This document shows positions 7,627-16,013 of a DNA stretch of 64,000 nucleotides, piece by piece. Where the stretch lies: assembly GCA_024401395.1 (NCBI GenBank), contig JAKSLD010000008.1:1-64000 (forward strand). Direction: 5' to 3'. The notes below the pieces were generated by a model. That model was given only the letters and a program-made list of their open reading frames with translations. It was not told the origin of the DNA and did not search any database. The translations under genes were made by a program, and so were the position numbers. How positions within the stretch are numbered: position 1 is the first letter of the stretch; every line of letters starts with the position of its first letter. This stretch comes from Bacteroidales bacterium. GTDB taxonomy: Bacteria > Bacteroidota > Bacteroidia > Bacteroidales > Marinilabiliaceae.

Positions 7627-8865
7627 ATGCGCATTTCTAAGTCATATTATTATTTTCTCCTCTTTGCGATAGGGTTCTGTATATCTTTGTCTCTGCCTTT
7701 CTTGGTGCAGGTGGCTACTTATACTCCTCCTAAGTATCCGCTGGTTCTCTATAGCTCTCAGCTCCACGATATGGTCCGCTTGGATTATAGCGACCGTGAT
7801 TTCCCTATGACGGATAGCAAGGGTAATAAATATACTCCTTATGAAACGGATTCTTTGCTGCCGTTGCTCAACTTCCGCCAGTTGGTGGCTGATAACCGTC
7901 TCCCAGATAGCATAAACCACGTTCCGGTTAATGCTAGGACTATAGCCAACTATCAGCTCTCTTTCCGTCTCTCCCCAACGAGAATCCATAAGCCTGTTCC
8001 TATGGCATACCCTATTTTCGAGTCTATGCCAAGACGTGTGGGTAATATCGTGACCGACCATGTCTTTTTGCTTGATGACGAGGTTACTGTCTACGATGTC
8101 AGCAAAAATATTCTGGATTATGAGGCTACTCAGTTATTCAGAGCCGAACTCGAACACCGCGACTTTTCTTACCCCGCTAAATGGGTGGTAGGAAATACTA
8201 ATCCCCGAAAAAAATATGATGAGGGCTATTTTGTCTTGGATAACGATGGTAAGTTGTTCCAGATGAAACTTGTCAATGATCGCCCTTTTATCCGAAATAC
8301 CCACCTGCAGACTCCTTCTGGTTGGCACTCTTTCCACCCTTACGAACCGAATCTCCATAATTTCTATGGTATCTTGGTTAGCAACGACGGTAAGATGGCT
8401 CGCTTCAATATCGATGATAATGGTGTCTATTATTTGCAGTGGCTCGATGTCCCTAATATCGACCCTGATGTTGATGTCGTTAAGGTCATCGGTAATTTTA
8501 TGTATTGGAATGTCACGGTCTCTAAACCTGAGGGCGAATATACCTACGCCCTCAGCGCATGGTTCCTAAATCATATTGCTAGTGATTTTATACCGGTTCA
8601 GTTGAGCGTATGGGACTATATTGGTCACTGGATATTCCCATTCGTTATCCGTTTGAAGCATAATCATACGGAATTTATCGAACCTCGTATCATGGATCTA
8701 AACCCTAACGCAATATGGTTTAATATTATATTGGTGGGTTTCTATATCTACCGCAAACGTCGCTATGGTAGCCCCGTACGCTGGTATGCGTTAGCTTCTG
8801 TGCTTATATTCGGTATAGGAGCATTCCTCGCAATGTCATTCCTTCCTAAAAACGATGTTTATTAA
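7627..8865 (+). CDS. Membrane protein in ABC operon, DUF4857-like
   Basis: 412 aa. An N-terminal membrane segment (residues 7-30, YYYFLLFAIGFCISLSLPFL) is followed by a ~300-residue extracytoplasmic region containing short strand-turn repeats (DNDGKLFQM, SNDGKMARF) that look like blades of a propeller-like fold, then two C-terminal membrane segments (near 362-376 and 386-404). Bacteroidales proteins of this kind are annotated DUF4857 and usually sit beside ABC-2 exporter genes; I recall this family link but cannot verify it here. Likely an accessory subunit of the exporter. Confidence 0.65.
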   Translation: MRISKSYYYFLLFAIGFCISLSLPFLVQVATYTPPKYPLVLYSSQLHDMVRLDYSDRDFPMTDSKGNKYTPYETDSLLPLLNFRQLVADNRLPDSINHVPVNARTIANYQLSFRLSPTRIHKPVPMAYPIFESMPRRVGNIVTDHVFLLDDEVTVYDVSKNILDYEATQLFRAELEHRDFSYPAKWVVGNTNPRKKYDEGYFVLDNDGKLFQMKLVNDRPFIRNTHLQTPSGWHSFHPYEPNLHNFYGILVSNDGKMARFNIDDNGVYYLQWLDVPNIDPDVDVVKVIGNFMYWNVTVSKPEGEYTYALSAWFLNHIASDFIPVQLSVWDYIGHWIFPFVIRLKHNHTEFIEPRIMDLNPNAIWFNIILVGFYIYRKRRYGSPVRWYALASVLIFGIGAFLAMSFLPKNDVY

Positions 8866-8882
8866 TTTGCGTGAGAAGGGTT

Positions 8883-9410
8883 ATGAAACTGATCTATTTG
8901 ATATTATTCGCACAGTTTTTACTGCTTGTATGCTGTAGTGCCCCACAACAACGTAATACTGTCTATTTGCCTCATGTGGATTCTATCGTCAACGTAATTA
9001 CTGTCGAGGATTTCGTGAATAATCTGGATAGCAGTAAGATAGGTACTAAAATGCGTGTCAAGGGTCGTATCATTAAGGTCGACCGTAATAATAAGCATTG
9101 TATGATTGCCAACGGTAATGTCTCTATGCGTCTTGATGCTAAGGGTGATATCGTCGGTTTTAATAGGGAACTGATAGGTTGTGATGTCTCTGTGTATGGC
9201 CTCTTGCGTGAACGTCGTTATTATTTGCGCGAGTTGGATAGCTTAAGGGCTTTGGTCGTTAACTCCGACCAGTCTCTAGTCGATTCTCTTTGCGAACGTC
9301 AGGTGGCCGACCTCGATTATATAGATATTATGCGTCAATGGATTAAGGATACTAAGCGCCCTTATTATTCTATTCTTTCTATTGACTGTGAGGATTATAT
9401 CATGTTATAA
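8883..9410 (+). CDS. Lipoprotein with OB-fold-like domain
   Basis: 175 aa from ATG 8883; a GTG four codons upstream is possible, but the ATG is preceded by AGAAGGG and gives a proper signal peptide (KLIYLILFAQFLLLVCC) ending in a lipobox at VCC/S. The middle (KMRVKGRIIKVDRNN, ISMRLDAKG-type strands, VSVYGLLRER) resembles OB-fold tRNA_anti-like lipoproteins found in Bacteroidetes. Last gene of the ABC/DUF4857-like operon; probably anchored on the periplasmic side and working with the exporter, which is inference from context. Confidence 0.7.
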   Translation: MKLIYLILFAQFLLLVCCSAPQQRNTVYLPHVDSIVNVITVEDFVNNLDSSKIGTKMRVKGRIIKVDRNNKHCMIANGNVSMRLDAKGDIVGFNRELIGCDVSVYGLLRERRYYLRELDSLRALVVNSDQSLVDSLCERQVADLDYIDIMRQWIKDTKRPYYSILSIDCEDYIML

Positions 9411-9422
9411 AATGAAATAATT

Positions 9423-10931
9423 ATGGCTTTTGTTAATAGTCTGATTAATATATACTCGAAAAACCGACTTGCTAAGATAGGTCAATATGCCGAATACGGC
9501 GATCGTATCCAGAAAGAGCAGTTCTTGTATAGCTTGAAAAAGGCTAAGGATACTCTCTTCGGTATCGAACATTCTTTTAAGTCAATAAAGAGCTATCGCG
9601 ATTTTGCCGAGGAGGTGCCGGTTGTTGACTATGAGCATTTTTCTCCTTACATCGAGCGTATGATTAAGGGAGAGGATAATGTCGTATGGCCTGGTCATAC
9701 TAAGTGGTTTGCTAAATCGTCTGGTACAACTAACGCTAAGAGTAAATTCATCCCTGTTACTAACGAGGTTCTCCAGTGTTGCCACTATCAGGGTGGCCGT
9801 GATGTAATATATGTCTATACCAAGCAGAATCCTGATTCTAGGATGTTCATGGGTAAGAGCCTTATTCTCGGCGGTAGCAAGAAGATTTCTGCTGTCAATT
9901 CTGGTAGCGTAGAGGGTGATCTCTCTGCTATCATGATTAGTAATACCCCTAAATGGCTTAATCTTTTCAAGACTCCTAGCCCGGAAATAGCTCTTTTGGA
10001 TAAGTGGGAGGAGAAACTTGAGAAAATTACAGCATATACTCTTAATCAGGATGTTACTAGCTTGGCGGGCGTCCCTAGCTGGTTTCTTATCCTAATAAAG
10101 CATATTCTTCAGGTCGCAGGTAAGGATAATCTCCACGAGATTTGGCCTAACCTCGAGTTGTTTATTCACGGTGGTATCAATTTTACTCCTTACCGCGAAC
10201 AGTATAGGGCTTTGTGCCCAAAGGGTATCAATTTCCTCGAGACCTACAACGCTAGTGAGGGTTTCTTCGCTTTGCAGGATGACCCTACCCAGAGTGGTAT
10301 GCTCCTTATGCTGGATTATGGTACTTTCTACGAGTTCGTTCCATTGTCGGAATTGGGGAACCCTCACCCTAAGGCTTGTACCATAGAAAATGTTGAGATG
10401 GGTGTGGATTATGCTATGGTAATCTCTACTACTGGTGGCCTGTGGCGTTATATGATTGGAGATACCGTCCGTTTTGTTTCTCTTAACCCTCATAGAATAA
10501 TTATCTCTGGCCGTACTAAGCACTATATCAATGCTTTCGGTGAGGAGGTCATGATAGATAATGCCGAGAAGGCTCTACTTAAGGCAACTGAAGCTACTGG
10601 CGCCGTGGTGCGTGATTATACCGCTGCCCCTGTATTCATGGAAACTAAAAAGCAGGGTTGCCACGAATGGCTTATCGAATTCGAAAAGGACCCTTCTGAT
10701 TTCGAATTGTTCCGTACAACTCTCGATAAGGCTCTTCAGGAGGTTAACTCTGATTATGAGGCAAAAAGATATAAGGATATTACACTCGGCGGACCTCGTC
10801 TGACTGTTGCTCGTCAGGGTCTGTTCTATGATTGGATGTCGTCACGAGGTAAACTCGGAGGTCAGAATAAGGTGCCTCGCCTCTCTAATACTCGAGAGTA
10901 TATAGATCAGTTGCTGAAATTGAATGTCTAG
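9423..10931 (+). CDS. GH3 auxin-responsive promoter family acyl-adenylating protein
   Basis: 502-aa member of the ANL-like GH3 family (plant JAR1/GH3 homologues), which adenylates carboxylic acids and may conjugate them to amino acids. Seen: AKSSGTTNAKSKFIPVT near residues 97-113 (ATP motif I), YNASEGFFA near 276, TTGGLWRYMIGDTVRF near 335 (motif III), and SGRTKHYINAFGEEV near 362. Length is usual for bacterial members. Bacterial substrates are not established. It starts 12 bp after the preceding lipoprotein, so it could share the operon, but the function does not obviously fit an exporter. Confidence 0.9.
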   Translation: MAFVNSLINIYSKNRLAKIGQYAEYGDRIQKEQFLYSLKKAKDTLFGIEHSFKSIKSYRDFAEEVPVVDYEHFSPYIERMIKGEDNVVWPGHTKWFAKSSGTTNAKSKFIPVTNEVLQCCHYQGGRDVIYVYTKQNPDSRMFMGKSLILGGSKKISAVNSGSVEGDLSAIMISNTPKWLNLFKTPSPEIALLDKWEEKLEKITAYTLNQDVTSLAGVPSWFLILIKHILQVAGKDNLHEIWPNLELFIHGGINFTPYREQYRALCPKGINFLETYNASEGFFALQDDPTQSGMLLMLDYGTFYEFVPLSELGNPHPKACTIENVEMGVDYAMVISTTGGLWRYMIGDTVRFVSLNPHRIIISGRTKHYINAFGEEVMIDNAEKALLKATEATGAVVRDYTAAPVFMETKKQGCHEWLIEFEKDPSDFELFRTTLDKALQEVNSDYEAKRYKDITLGGPRLTVARQGLFYDWMSSRGKLGGQNKVPRLSNTREYIDQLLKLNV

Positions 10932-10980
10932 AAAAAGGTTTCCTTATCGTCACTTTTCCTGGATTCTTGCGTAGAATAGT

Positions 10981-11010
10981 TTGAGTAAAACAAACAAATA
11001 ACTACATTTG
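10981..11010 (+). promoter_or_regulatory. Promoter for the histidine kinase-like gene
   Basis: TTG at 10981-10983 and TACATTTG at 11003-11010, spaced 19 nt, fit the Bacteroidetes consensus, 30 nt upstream of ATG 11041. Confidence 0.65.
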
Positions 11011-11040
11011 TTTTTAACGCATACTAACACTATTCTGGAA

Positions 11041-12369
11041 ATGAGCATTTTTTCTAAGATAACTGACCTTTGGCGTAAAAAGTCTAGCCGTAAGTCTGAT
11101 ACAACGTCAACTTTCGTTGATATGCCTACATTCGTATATGATAATCAGGCTACTATCAAGCGTTTGTTGTGTTCTTATGGCTATAATGACCCTCATAAGC
11201 GTCTGGTCGAACTGGCAGATATGATCGACTGCCCTGTGTTGCTTTTGTGTTCCAAACAGCGCACTATGGGCTCTTTTTCTGTCTTGGAATGTAATGATGC
11301 TCAGTATGACGTAATCGGTAAGGTATTCCAATGGCAGCATCTCCAGGTGGCTGCTTCTATGAATGCCGAGCAGGCTCTGGTCGATCTGCCTTTCCCTCAG
11401 ATAGGTGCTACAGCTTATATCTCTGTGCCTATCAAGAATAAACGTAATATGGTCACAGGTATCCTCTTGGGCCTGTATATATATGGTATTCCTGATGTCG
11501 ATAATAAGACTCGCTTGCTCCATCTCGTGGCTCCGCTCTTTGAGACTGAACTGGAGTTGTACCAGACTAGGGGGGAACTTCAGCAGTATGAGACTCGAAT
11601 AGCTGCTCTGAATCAGAATCTCGAGATTATGCAGTCCGACCTCAAGCGTGAAAAGGATAAGGCGCTCGAAAGTTCTGAACTTAAGCGTATATTCTTGACT
11701 AACCTGAGTCAGGAGGTCCGTACCCCTATGAACGCCGTAATCGGTTTTGTCGATTTGCTTGAAACGGCATCTTCTGATGAGGAACGACATAGCTTTACTG
11801 AGATTATCAAGCAGAATAGCCTGTTGACGCTTAACGTTATCGATAGCTTGGTCGAGGTTTCTAAATTGCAGTCTACTTATCTCCAGAAGTCTTCCGTCCC
11901 TTCTTCTCTCAACCAGATACTGGATGAGACTCTGACTGTATATCGTAGACGTATAGAAAAAGAGGGTAAGAAAATTGAAATCAGTGTTGTTTACTCTCTT
12001 ACCCCACCTAATGACACTATCTGGAATTCTGATGAGATTATCCAAAAGGTACTCGAGCAGGTTTTGAATAATTCTCTCGAAAATACTGATAGCGGTAATA
12101 TTGTTGTCCGCTATGATGTTGACGATAAGGAGTATCTGTTTACTATTACTGATACGGGTATCCCTATGAACCCAGGTGATGAGCAGAATATTTTCAACCT
12201 TATGTCGACTTCTTGCACTTCCGACTTGGAGGTTAAGTCGCGTGTCCGTGGCGTGGGCCTCTCTTTGGCAAGTAAATACATTGATCTGACTAACGGTAAA
12301 ATCTGGATAGATATGAACTATACTGGCGGTGCTAAGTATTGTTTCTCTGTTCCAGTTGAAAAATTATAA
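11041..12369 (+). CDS. Histidine kinase-like sensor without phospho-acceptor His
   Basis: 442 aa from ATG 11041. A soluble N-terminal sensory region (about residues 30-180, GAF/PAS-like by position; cytoplasmic, no membrane segment), a coiled coil (about 185-225), a HisKA-like helix pair, and a HATPase domain. The HisKA H-box reads LTNLSQEVRTPMNAVIGF, where the canonical SHE is SQE: the phosphorylated His is Gln (codon CAG). The ATP-binding domain keeps DTGIP (G1-like) and GVGLSLA (G2-like), but the N-box is NNSLENT. Known His kinases need that His, so this is probably a pseudokinase or an allosteric partner. No response regulator gene is adjacent. glgB follows 5 bp later. Confidence 0.85.
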   Translation: MSIFSKITDLWRKKSSRKSDTTSTFVDMPTFVYDNQATIKRLLCSYGYNDPHKRLVELADMIDCPVLLLCSKQRTMGSFSVLECNDAQYDVIGKVFQWQHLQVAASMNAEQALVDLPFPQIGATAYISVPIKNKRNMVTGILLGLYIYGIPDVDNKTRLLHLVAPLFETELELYQTRGELQQYETRIAALNQNLEIMQSDLKREKDKALESSELKRIFLTNLSQEVRTPMNAVIGFVDLLETASSDEERHSFTEIIKQNSLLTLNVIDSLVEVSKLQSTYLQKSSVPSSLNQILDETLTVYRRRIEKEGKKIEISVVYSLTPPNDTIWNSDEIIQKVLEQVLNNSLENTDSGNIVVRYDVDDKEYLFTITDTGIPMNPGDEQNIFNLMSTSCTSDLEVKSRVRGVGLSLASKYIDLTNGKIWIDMNYTGGAKYCFSVPVEKL

Positions 12370-12374
12370 TTATT

Positions 12375-14369
12375 ATGGCACTACAGATATATCAGACAGA
12401 TACTTGGCTTGAACCTTATGCCAAGACTATTGACTGGCGCCACAATCGCGCCATCAACCGTATCGAGGACCTCAAGAGCGAATATGGCGGTCTTGATATA
12501 TTCGCAGATGCCTATAAATATTTCGGTCTCCACAAGGATGGCACAGAATGGGTGCTCCGTGAATATGCCCCTAATGCAACTTCTATCTGTGTCATAGGCG
12601 ACTTCAATAACTGGACCCCTGATGCTGAATACGAGATGTCTCGCCTCGAAAATAGTGTCTGGGAACTCCGTTTCCCTAAGAATACTATCAAGCATGGCGA
12701 TAAATTCAAGATGCTTGTCCGTTGGAATGGTGGCGAGGGGGAACGTATCCCTGCCTATATTAATAGGGTAATCCAGAACGAGGATACTAAAGTATTTGAC
12801 GCTCAGGCTTGGGAACCTAAAAAATTTAAGTGGACTGATAAGTCTTTTTCTGTTCCTGCAGAGCCTAAATTGATATACGAAGCTCATATCGGTATGAGCG
12901 GCGAGAAGGAGGGCGTGTCTACATACGAGGAGTTCCGCCTCAATGTCCTCCCTCATGTTGTCGGTATGGGATATAATGTCCTCCAGCTTATGGCTATTCA
13001 GGAGCATCCCTACTATGGCTCTTTCGGATACCATGTGTCTAATTTCTTCGCAGCGTCTTCTCGATTCGGTACCCCAGAGGATCTTAAAAAGCTTATCAAT
13101 GAGGCTCACGCTAATGGCATAGCTGTCATTATGGATATCGTCCACTCTCATGCCGTGAAGAATGAGAATGAGGGTATTTCCCGACTCGATGGTACGACCG
13201 ACCTCTATTTCCACTATGGTGATAGGGGTAACCACCCTGCTTGGGATAGCCGCTGCTTTAACTATGGTAAGCACGAGGTACAGCAGTTCCTTTTGTCCAA
13301 TTGTAAATATTGGCTCGACGAGTATCACTTCGATGGCTTCCGTTTCGATGGCGTGACTTCTATGCTCTATTTCAACCACGGTCTGGGTCAGGATTTTACT
13401 TGTTATAAGGACTATTTCGCTTCTAATGAGGATGATGACGCTATTCTGTACCTTATGCTGGCTAACGAACTTATCCACCAGGTTCGCCCCGATGCTATTA
13501 CTATAGCAGAGGAGATGTCTGGCTTCCCTGGTATCGCTGGTAAGTTCGAGTGCGGTGGTATAGGCTTCGATTACCGCCTCTCTATGGGTGTGCCGGATTA
13601 CTGGATTAAACTCATCAAGGAGTGTTCTGATGAGAAATGGCCTGTGGGTAAAATCTTCTACGAACTCCAGCAGCACCGCCCGGAGGAACTGACTATCAAT
13701 TATGCCGAGAGCCACGACCAGGCTCTTGTGGGCGACCAGACTATCATATTCCGTCTCCTCGATAAGGATATGTACACGGATATGAATACCGAAAGCCAGA
13801 ATATGAATGTCGACCGCGGTATCGCTCTCCATAAAATGATTCGTCTCATTACTCTCTTTACCGCTTCTGGTGGTTACCTGACTTTTATGGGTAATGAATT
13901 TGGTCACCCGGAATGGATCGACTTCCCTCGCGAGGGTAATAATTGGAGCTATAAGTATGCACGCCGTCAGTGGAGCTTGGCTCACGCTGATTACTTGCGC
14001 TACCATTTCCTCCTCGATTTCGAGAAGGCTATGCTCGATCTCTTTAAGCAGACTCCTGTCCCGTCTTTCCCATATAGATATTATGACTATGATGAGTCTC
14101 AGGTGCTTGCATTTGGTCGCGGCGATTATCTTACTGTCTTTAATTTCAGCCCGACTAATTCTTATACTGATTACATAATCCCTGTTCCTAAGGGTCGATA
14201 TAATATCGTCCTCTCTACCGATGAGGGTCGTTTCGGCGGCTTTGATCGTAACGATATGTTCTTTATATATTACACTGAACCGCGCGACGGGCATGATGTC
14301 CTCCATCTATACCTCCCTTCGCGCTCTGCAGTGGTCTTGAAAAGACGTGAGATTGTCCATATTCGCTAA
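12375..14369 (+). CDS. glgB: 1,4-alpha-glucan branching enzyme (GH13)
   Basis: Cuts and rejoins alpha-1,4-glucan chains to create alpha-1,6 branches in glycogen. 664 aa, with an N-terminal CBM48 (GTEWVLREYAPNATSICVIG, residues ~55-75) and a GH13 barrel: EAHIGMS near 170, VLQLMAIQEHPYYGSFGYHV, DIVHSHAVKNE, the nucleophile Asp in FDGFRFDGVTSM, the acid Glu in IAEEMSG, the third Asp in ESHDQ, and FMGNEFGHPEW. The form resembles eukaryotic-type branching enzymes, common in Bacteroidetes. The end overlaps the next gene's GTG by 23 bp. Strong T/C preference at third positions leaves a 641-codon antisense frame that is not a gene. Confidence 0.96.
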   Translation: MALQIYQTDTWLEPYAKTIDWRHNRAINRIEDLKSEYGGLDIFADAYKYFGLHKDGTEWVLREYAPNATSICVIGDFNNWTPDAEYEMSRLENSVWELRFPKNTIKHGDKFKMLVRWNGGEGERIPAYINRVIQNEDTKVFDAQAWEPKKFKWTDKSFSVPAEPKLIYEAHIGMSGEKEGVSTYEEFRLNVLPHVVGMGYNVLQLMAIQEHPYYGSFGYHVSNFFAASSRFGTPEDLKKLINEAHANGIAVIMDIVHSHAVKNENEGISRLDGTTDLYFHYGDRGNHPAWDSRCFNYGKHEVQQFLLSNCKYWLDEYHFDGFRFDGVTSMLYFNHGLGQDFTCYKDYFASNEDDDAILYLMLANELIHQVRPDAITIAEEMSGFPGIAGKFECGGIGFDYRLSMGVPDYWIKLIKECSDEKWPVGKIFYELQQHRPEELTINYAESHDQALVGDQTIIFRLLDKDMYTDMNTESQNMNVDRGIALHKMIRLITLFTASGGYLTFMGNEFGHPEWIDFPREGNNWSYKYARRQWSLAHADYLRYHFLLDFEKAMLDLFKQTPVPSFPYRYYDYDESQVLAFGRGDYLTVFNFSPTNSYTDYIIPVPKGRYNIVLSTDEGRFGGFDRNDMFFIYYTEPRDGHDVLHLYLPSRSAVVLKRREIVHIR

Positions 14370-15078
14370 ATATTGCCTCATCGCTATTCTTCCGTTCCTC
14401 TTGGCTCTGTCTGTCAAGGGGCAGGATTATGTGCCCGATTATACTCAGCAACGTGCCTTCGCTTGCATAATACTTGATAAAACAACGGGACAGCCTCTCG
14501 ATAAGGCTACTCTCCGTGTCGGTAAGTATGGGTGGAGCGCTGATGAGGCTGGTCGAGTGGAGTCTCTCGCTAATATCGGCGATACTTTGGTCTTTACCCA
14601 CGTGGGTTATTTCCCTGTAATCCTCGAGGTCCACGACTCTCTCTTCGCTCAGAGCATCGTGGCGGTCTCTCTCTCTCAGGATACTGTTGCTCTCTCGGAA
14701 ATTGTCGTAAAGCCTCGACGCCTTAGTCTCTCTGAGGCTGTCAAGCGTATCTCTATCGAGGAGTCTAAACATAACGCTATGGCTTTCCAGTCTTTTGCAT
14801 CGGGTACTCACGAGGCGCTCTCTGCTCCTAAGTCATGGGGGCAGTGGAGTTCTACTGATAATCAGATGAATGCCTTGGGTAAATACAACCGCCAGATTGA
14901 ATACAAGGGTATGCTCCCTCCTGAGCAGAGTATCAATATTACTAATATAGCTCTCTCTGCTATCGTGGCTATCGTCAATAAGATAGCTCCTCGTCCACGT
15001 AACTCTGCCGTGACTCCTCTTTCGGAATCTGAAATCCATCTCATCCTCTCTCAAGAGGAATCTTCCGACCCTCAATAA
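14347..15078 (+). CDS. Secreted protein with carboxypeptidase-regulatory-like domain
   Basis: 243 aa starting at GTG 14347 inside the end of glgB; this start gives a signal peptide (FAKYCLIAILPFLLALSVKG) cleaved near residue 26. Residues ~35-125 match the CarboxypepD_reg-like beta-sandwich: ACIILDKTTGQPLDKATL, a conserved GDTLVFTHVGYFP, then an EIVVKPR end, as in many Bacteroidetes surface proteins. The remaining 110 residues are unrecognised. Coupling to glgB is by overlap only; a role in glycogen is not implied. Confidence 0.75.
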   Translation: MRLSIFAKYCLIAILPFLLALSVKGQDYVPDYTQQRAFACIILDKTTGQPLDKATLRVGKYGWSADEAGRVESLANIGDTLVFTHVGYFPVILEVHDSLFAQSIVAVSLSQDTVALSEIVVKPRRLSLSEAVKRISIEESKHNAMAFQSFASGTHEALSAPKSWGQWSSTDNQMNALGKYNRQIEYKGMLPPEQSINITNIALSAIVAIVNKIAPRPRNSAVTPLSESEIHLILSQEESSDPQ

Positions 15079-15230
15079 ATAAAAAAACTGCGAGCAACCT
15101 TATACTTCTCTTATACTAGGAACTGACTTCCAATAGCAAAAACTGCGAGCAACCTTGTACTTCTCTTATACTAGGAACTGACTTCCAATAATAAAAACTG
15201 CGAGCAACCTTAATGCTCTCTTAATGCAGG
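15077..15230 (+). repeat. Polar intergenic repeat, copies 2-4 (forward, tandem)
   Basis: Three forward copies of the core AACTGCGAGCAAC at about 15086, 15141 and 15196, each followed by CTTATACTTCTCTTATACTAG-like or TTAATGCTC-like tails. The first two copies share the spacer GAACTGACTTCCAATA. Nothing else is visible between 15079 and 15340. Confidence 0.8.
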
Positions 15231-15340
15231 CTTAATGCTCCTTTATACCTCGCCCTTGTCTTTTATGTGCCGTCTCTCTTGCTCTTTTCAATTCTTTTTA
15301 GTTGTTTTGCACACTCATCCAATGTGAGTATTGAAATACT

Positions 15341-15994
15341 ATGGAAGTAAATATAATTAACCGACAGAACACTGTCGTCAATAACTATCTTGCAGAAATA
15401 CGCGATTTGGATATCCAGTCTGACCCACTTCGTTTTCGTAAGAATATTTTTCGTATCGGTTCTCTTATGGCTTATGAGGTCAGTAAGACTTTGGATTATA
15501 CCTCAAAGGATGTTCGTACTCCTCTGGGCATCGCTCAAGTTCAGGTCCCTGCCGATGAGATAGTGGTCGGAACAATACTCCGCGCTGGCCTCCCTATGCA
15601 CGAGGGTGTTCTCGATGTTTTCGATCGTGCCCAGAATTGCTTCATCTCAGCATATAGAAAATATACTACTCCAGATGAGTTCGAAATTAATCTGGAATAT
15701 GTAGCGACGCCTCATCTCGATGATAAGGTTCTCCTCTTGGCCGATCCTATGCTTGCTACTGGCTTTAGCATCGAGGCTACTTACAGGGCTTTGAAGAAAT
15801 TCGGCAAGACTAAGCATACTCATATCATGTGTGTCATCGGCTCTCAGCAGGGTGTCGATTTCCTTCGTGAGTCTCTTAAGGATGAACCTGTTACTTTGTG
15901 GGTGGCAGCTGTCGACCCTGAGCTTAACAGCCATAAGTATATCGTTCCAGGGTTGGGCGATGCCGGTGATTTGGCATACGGCTATAAGATTTAA
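15341..15994 (+). CDS. upp: Uracil phosphoribosyltransferase
   Basis: Converts uracil and PRPP to UMP in pyrimidine salvage; 217 aa, near the usual ~210. Family features seen: TILRAGLPMHEGVLDVF near residues 85-101, the PRPP loop region LLADPMLATGFS near 132-143, and the C-terminal uracil-binding segment YIVPGLGDAGDLAYG near 200. It is an independent unit after the polar repeats, with no clear -7 box. Its product feeds UMP kinase (pyrH at 5.3 kb). Confidence 0.97.
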   Translation: MEVNIINRQNTVVNNYLAEIRDLDIQSDPLRFRKNIFRIGSLMAYEVSKTLDYTSKDVRTPLGIAQVQVPADEIVVGTILRAGLPMHEGVLDVFDRAQNCFISAYRKYTTPDEFEINLEYVATPHLDDKVLLLADPMLATGFSIEATYRALKKFGKTKHTHIMCVIGSQQGVDFLRESLKDEPVTLWVAAVDPELNSHKYIVPGLGDAGDLAYGYKI

Positions 15995-16013
15995 TCTGCT
16001 AATCTAACCACTT

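Noticed and set aside
12381-14306. 641-codon open frame on the minus strand opposite glgB
   Set aside because: glgB is a clear GH13 enzyme on +; the antisense frame stays open because + codons avoid the triplets that would read as stops. No family resemblance.
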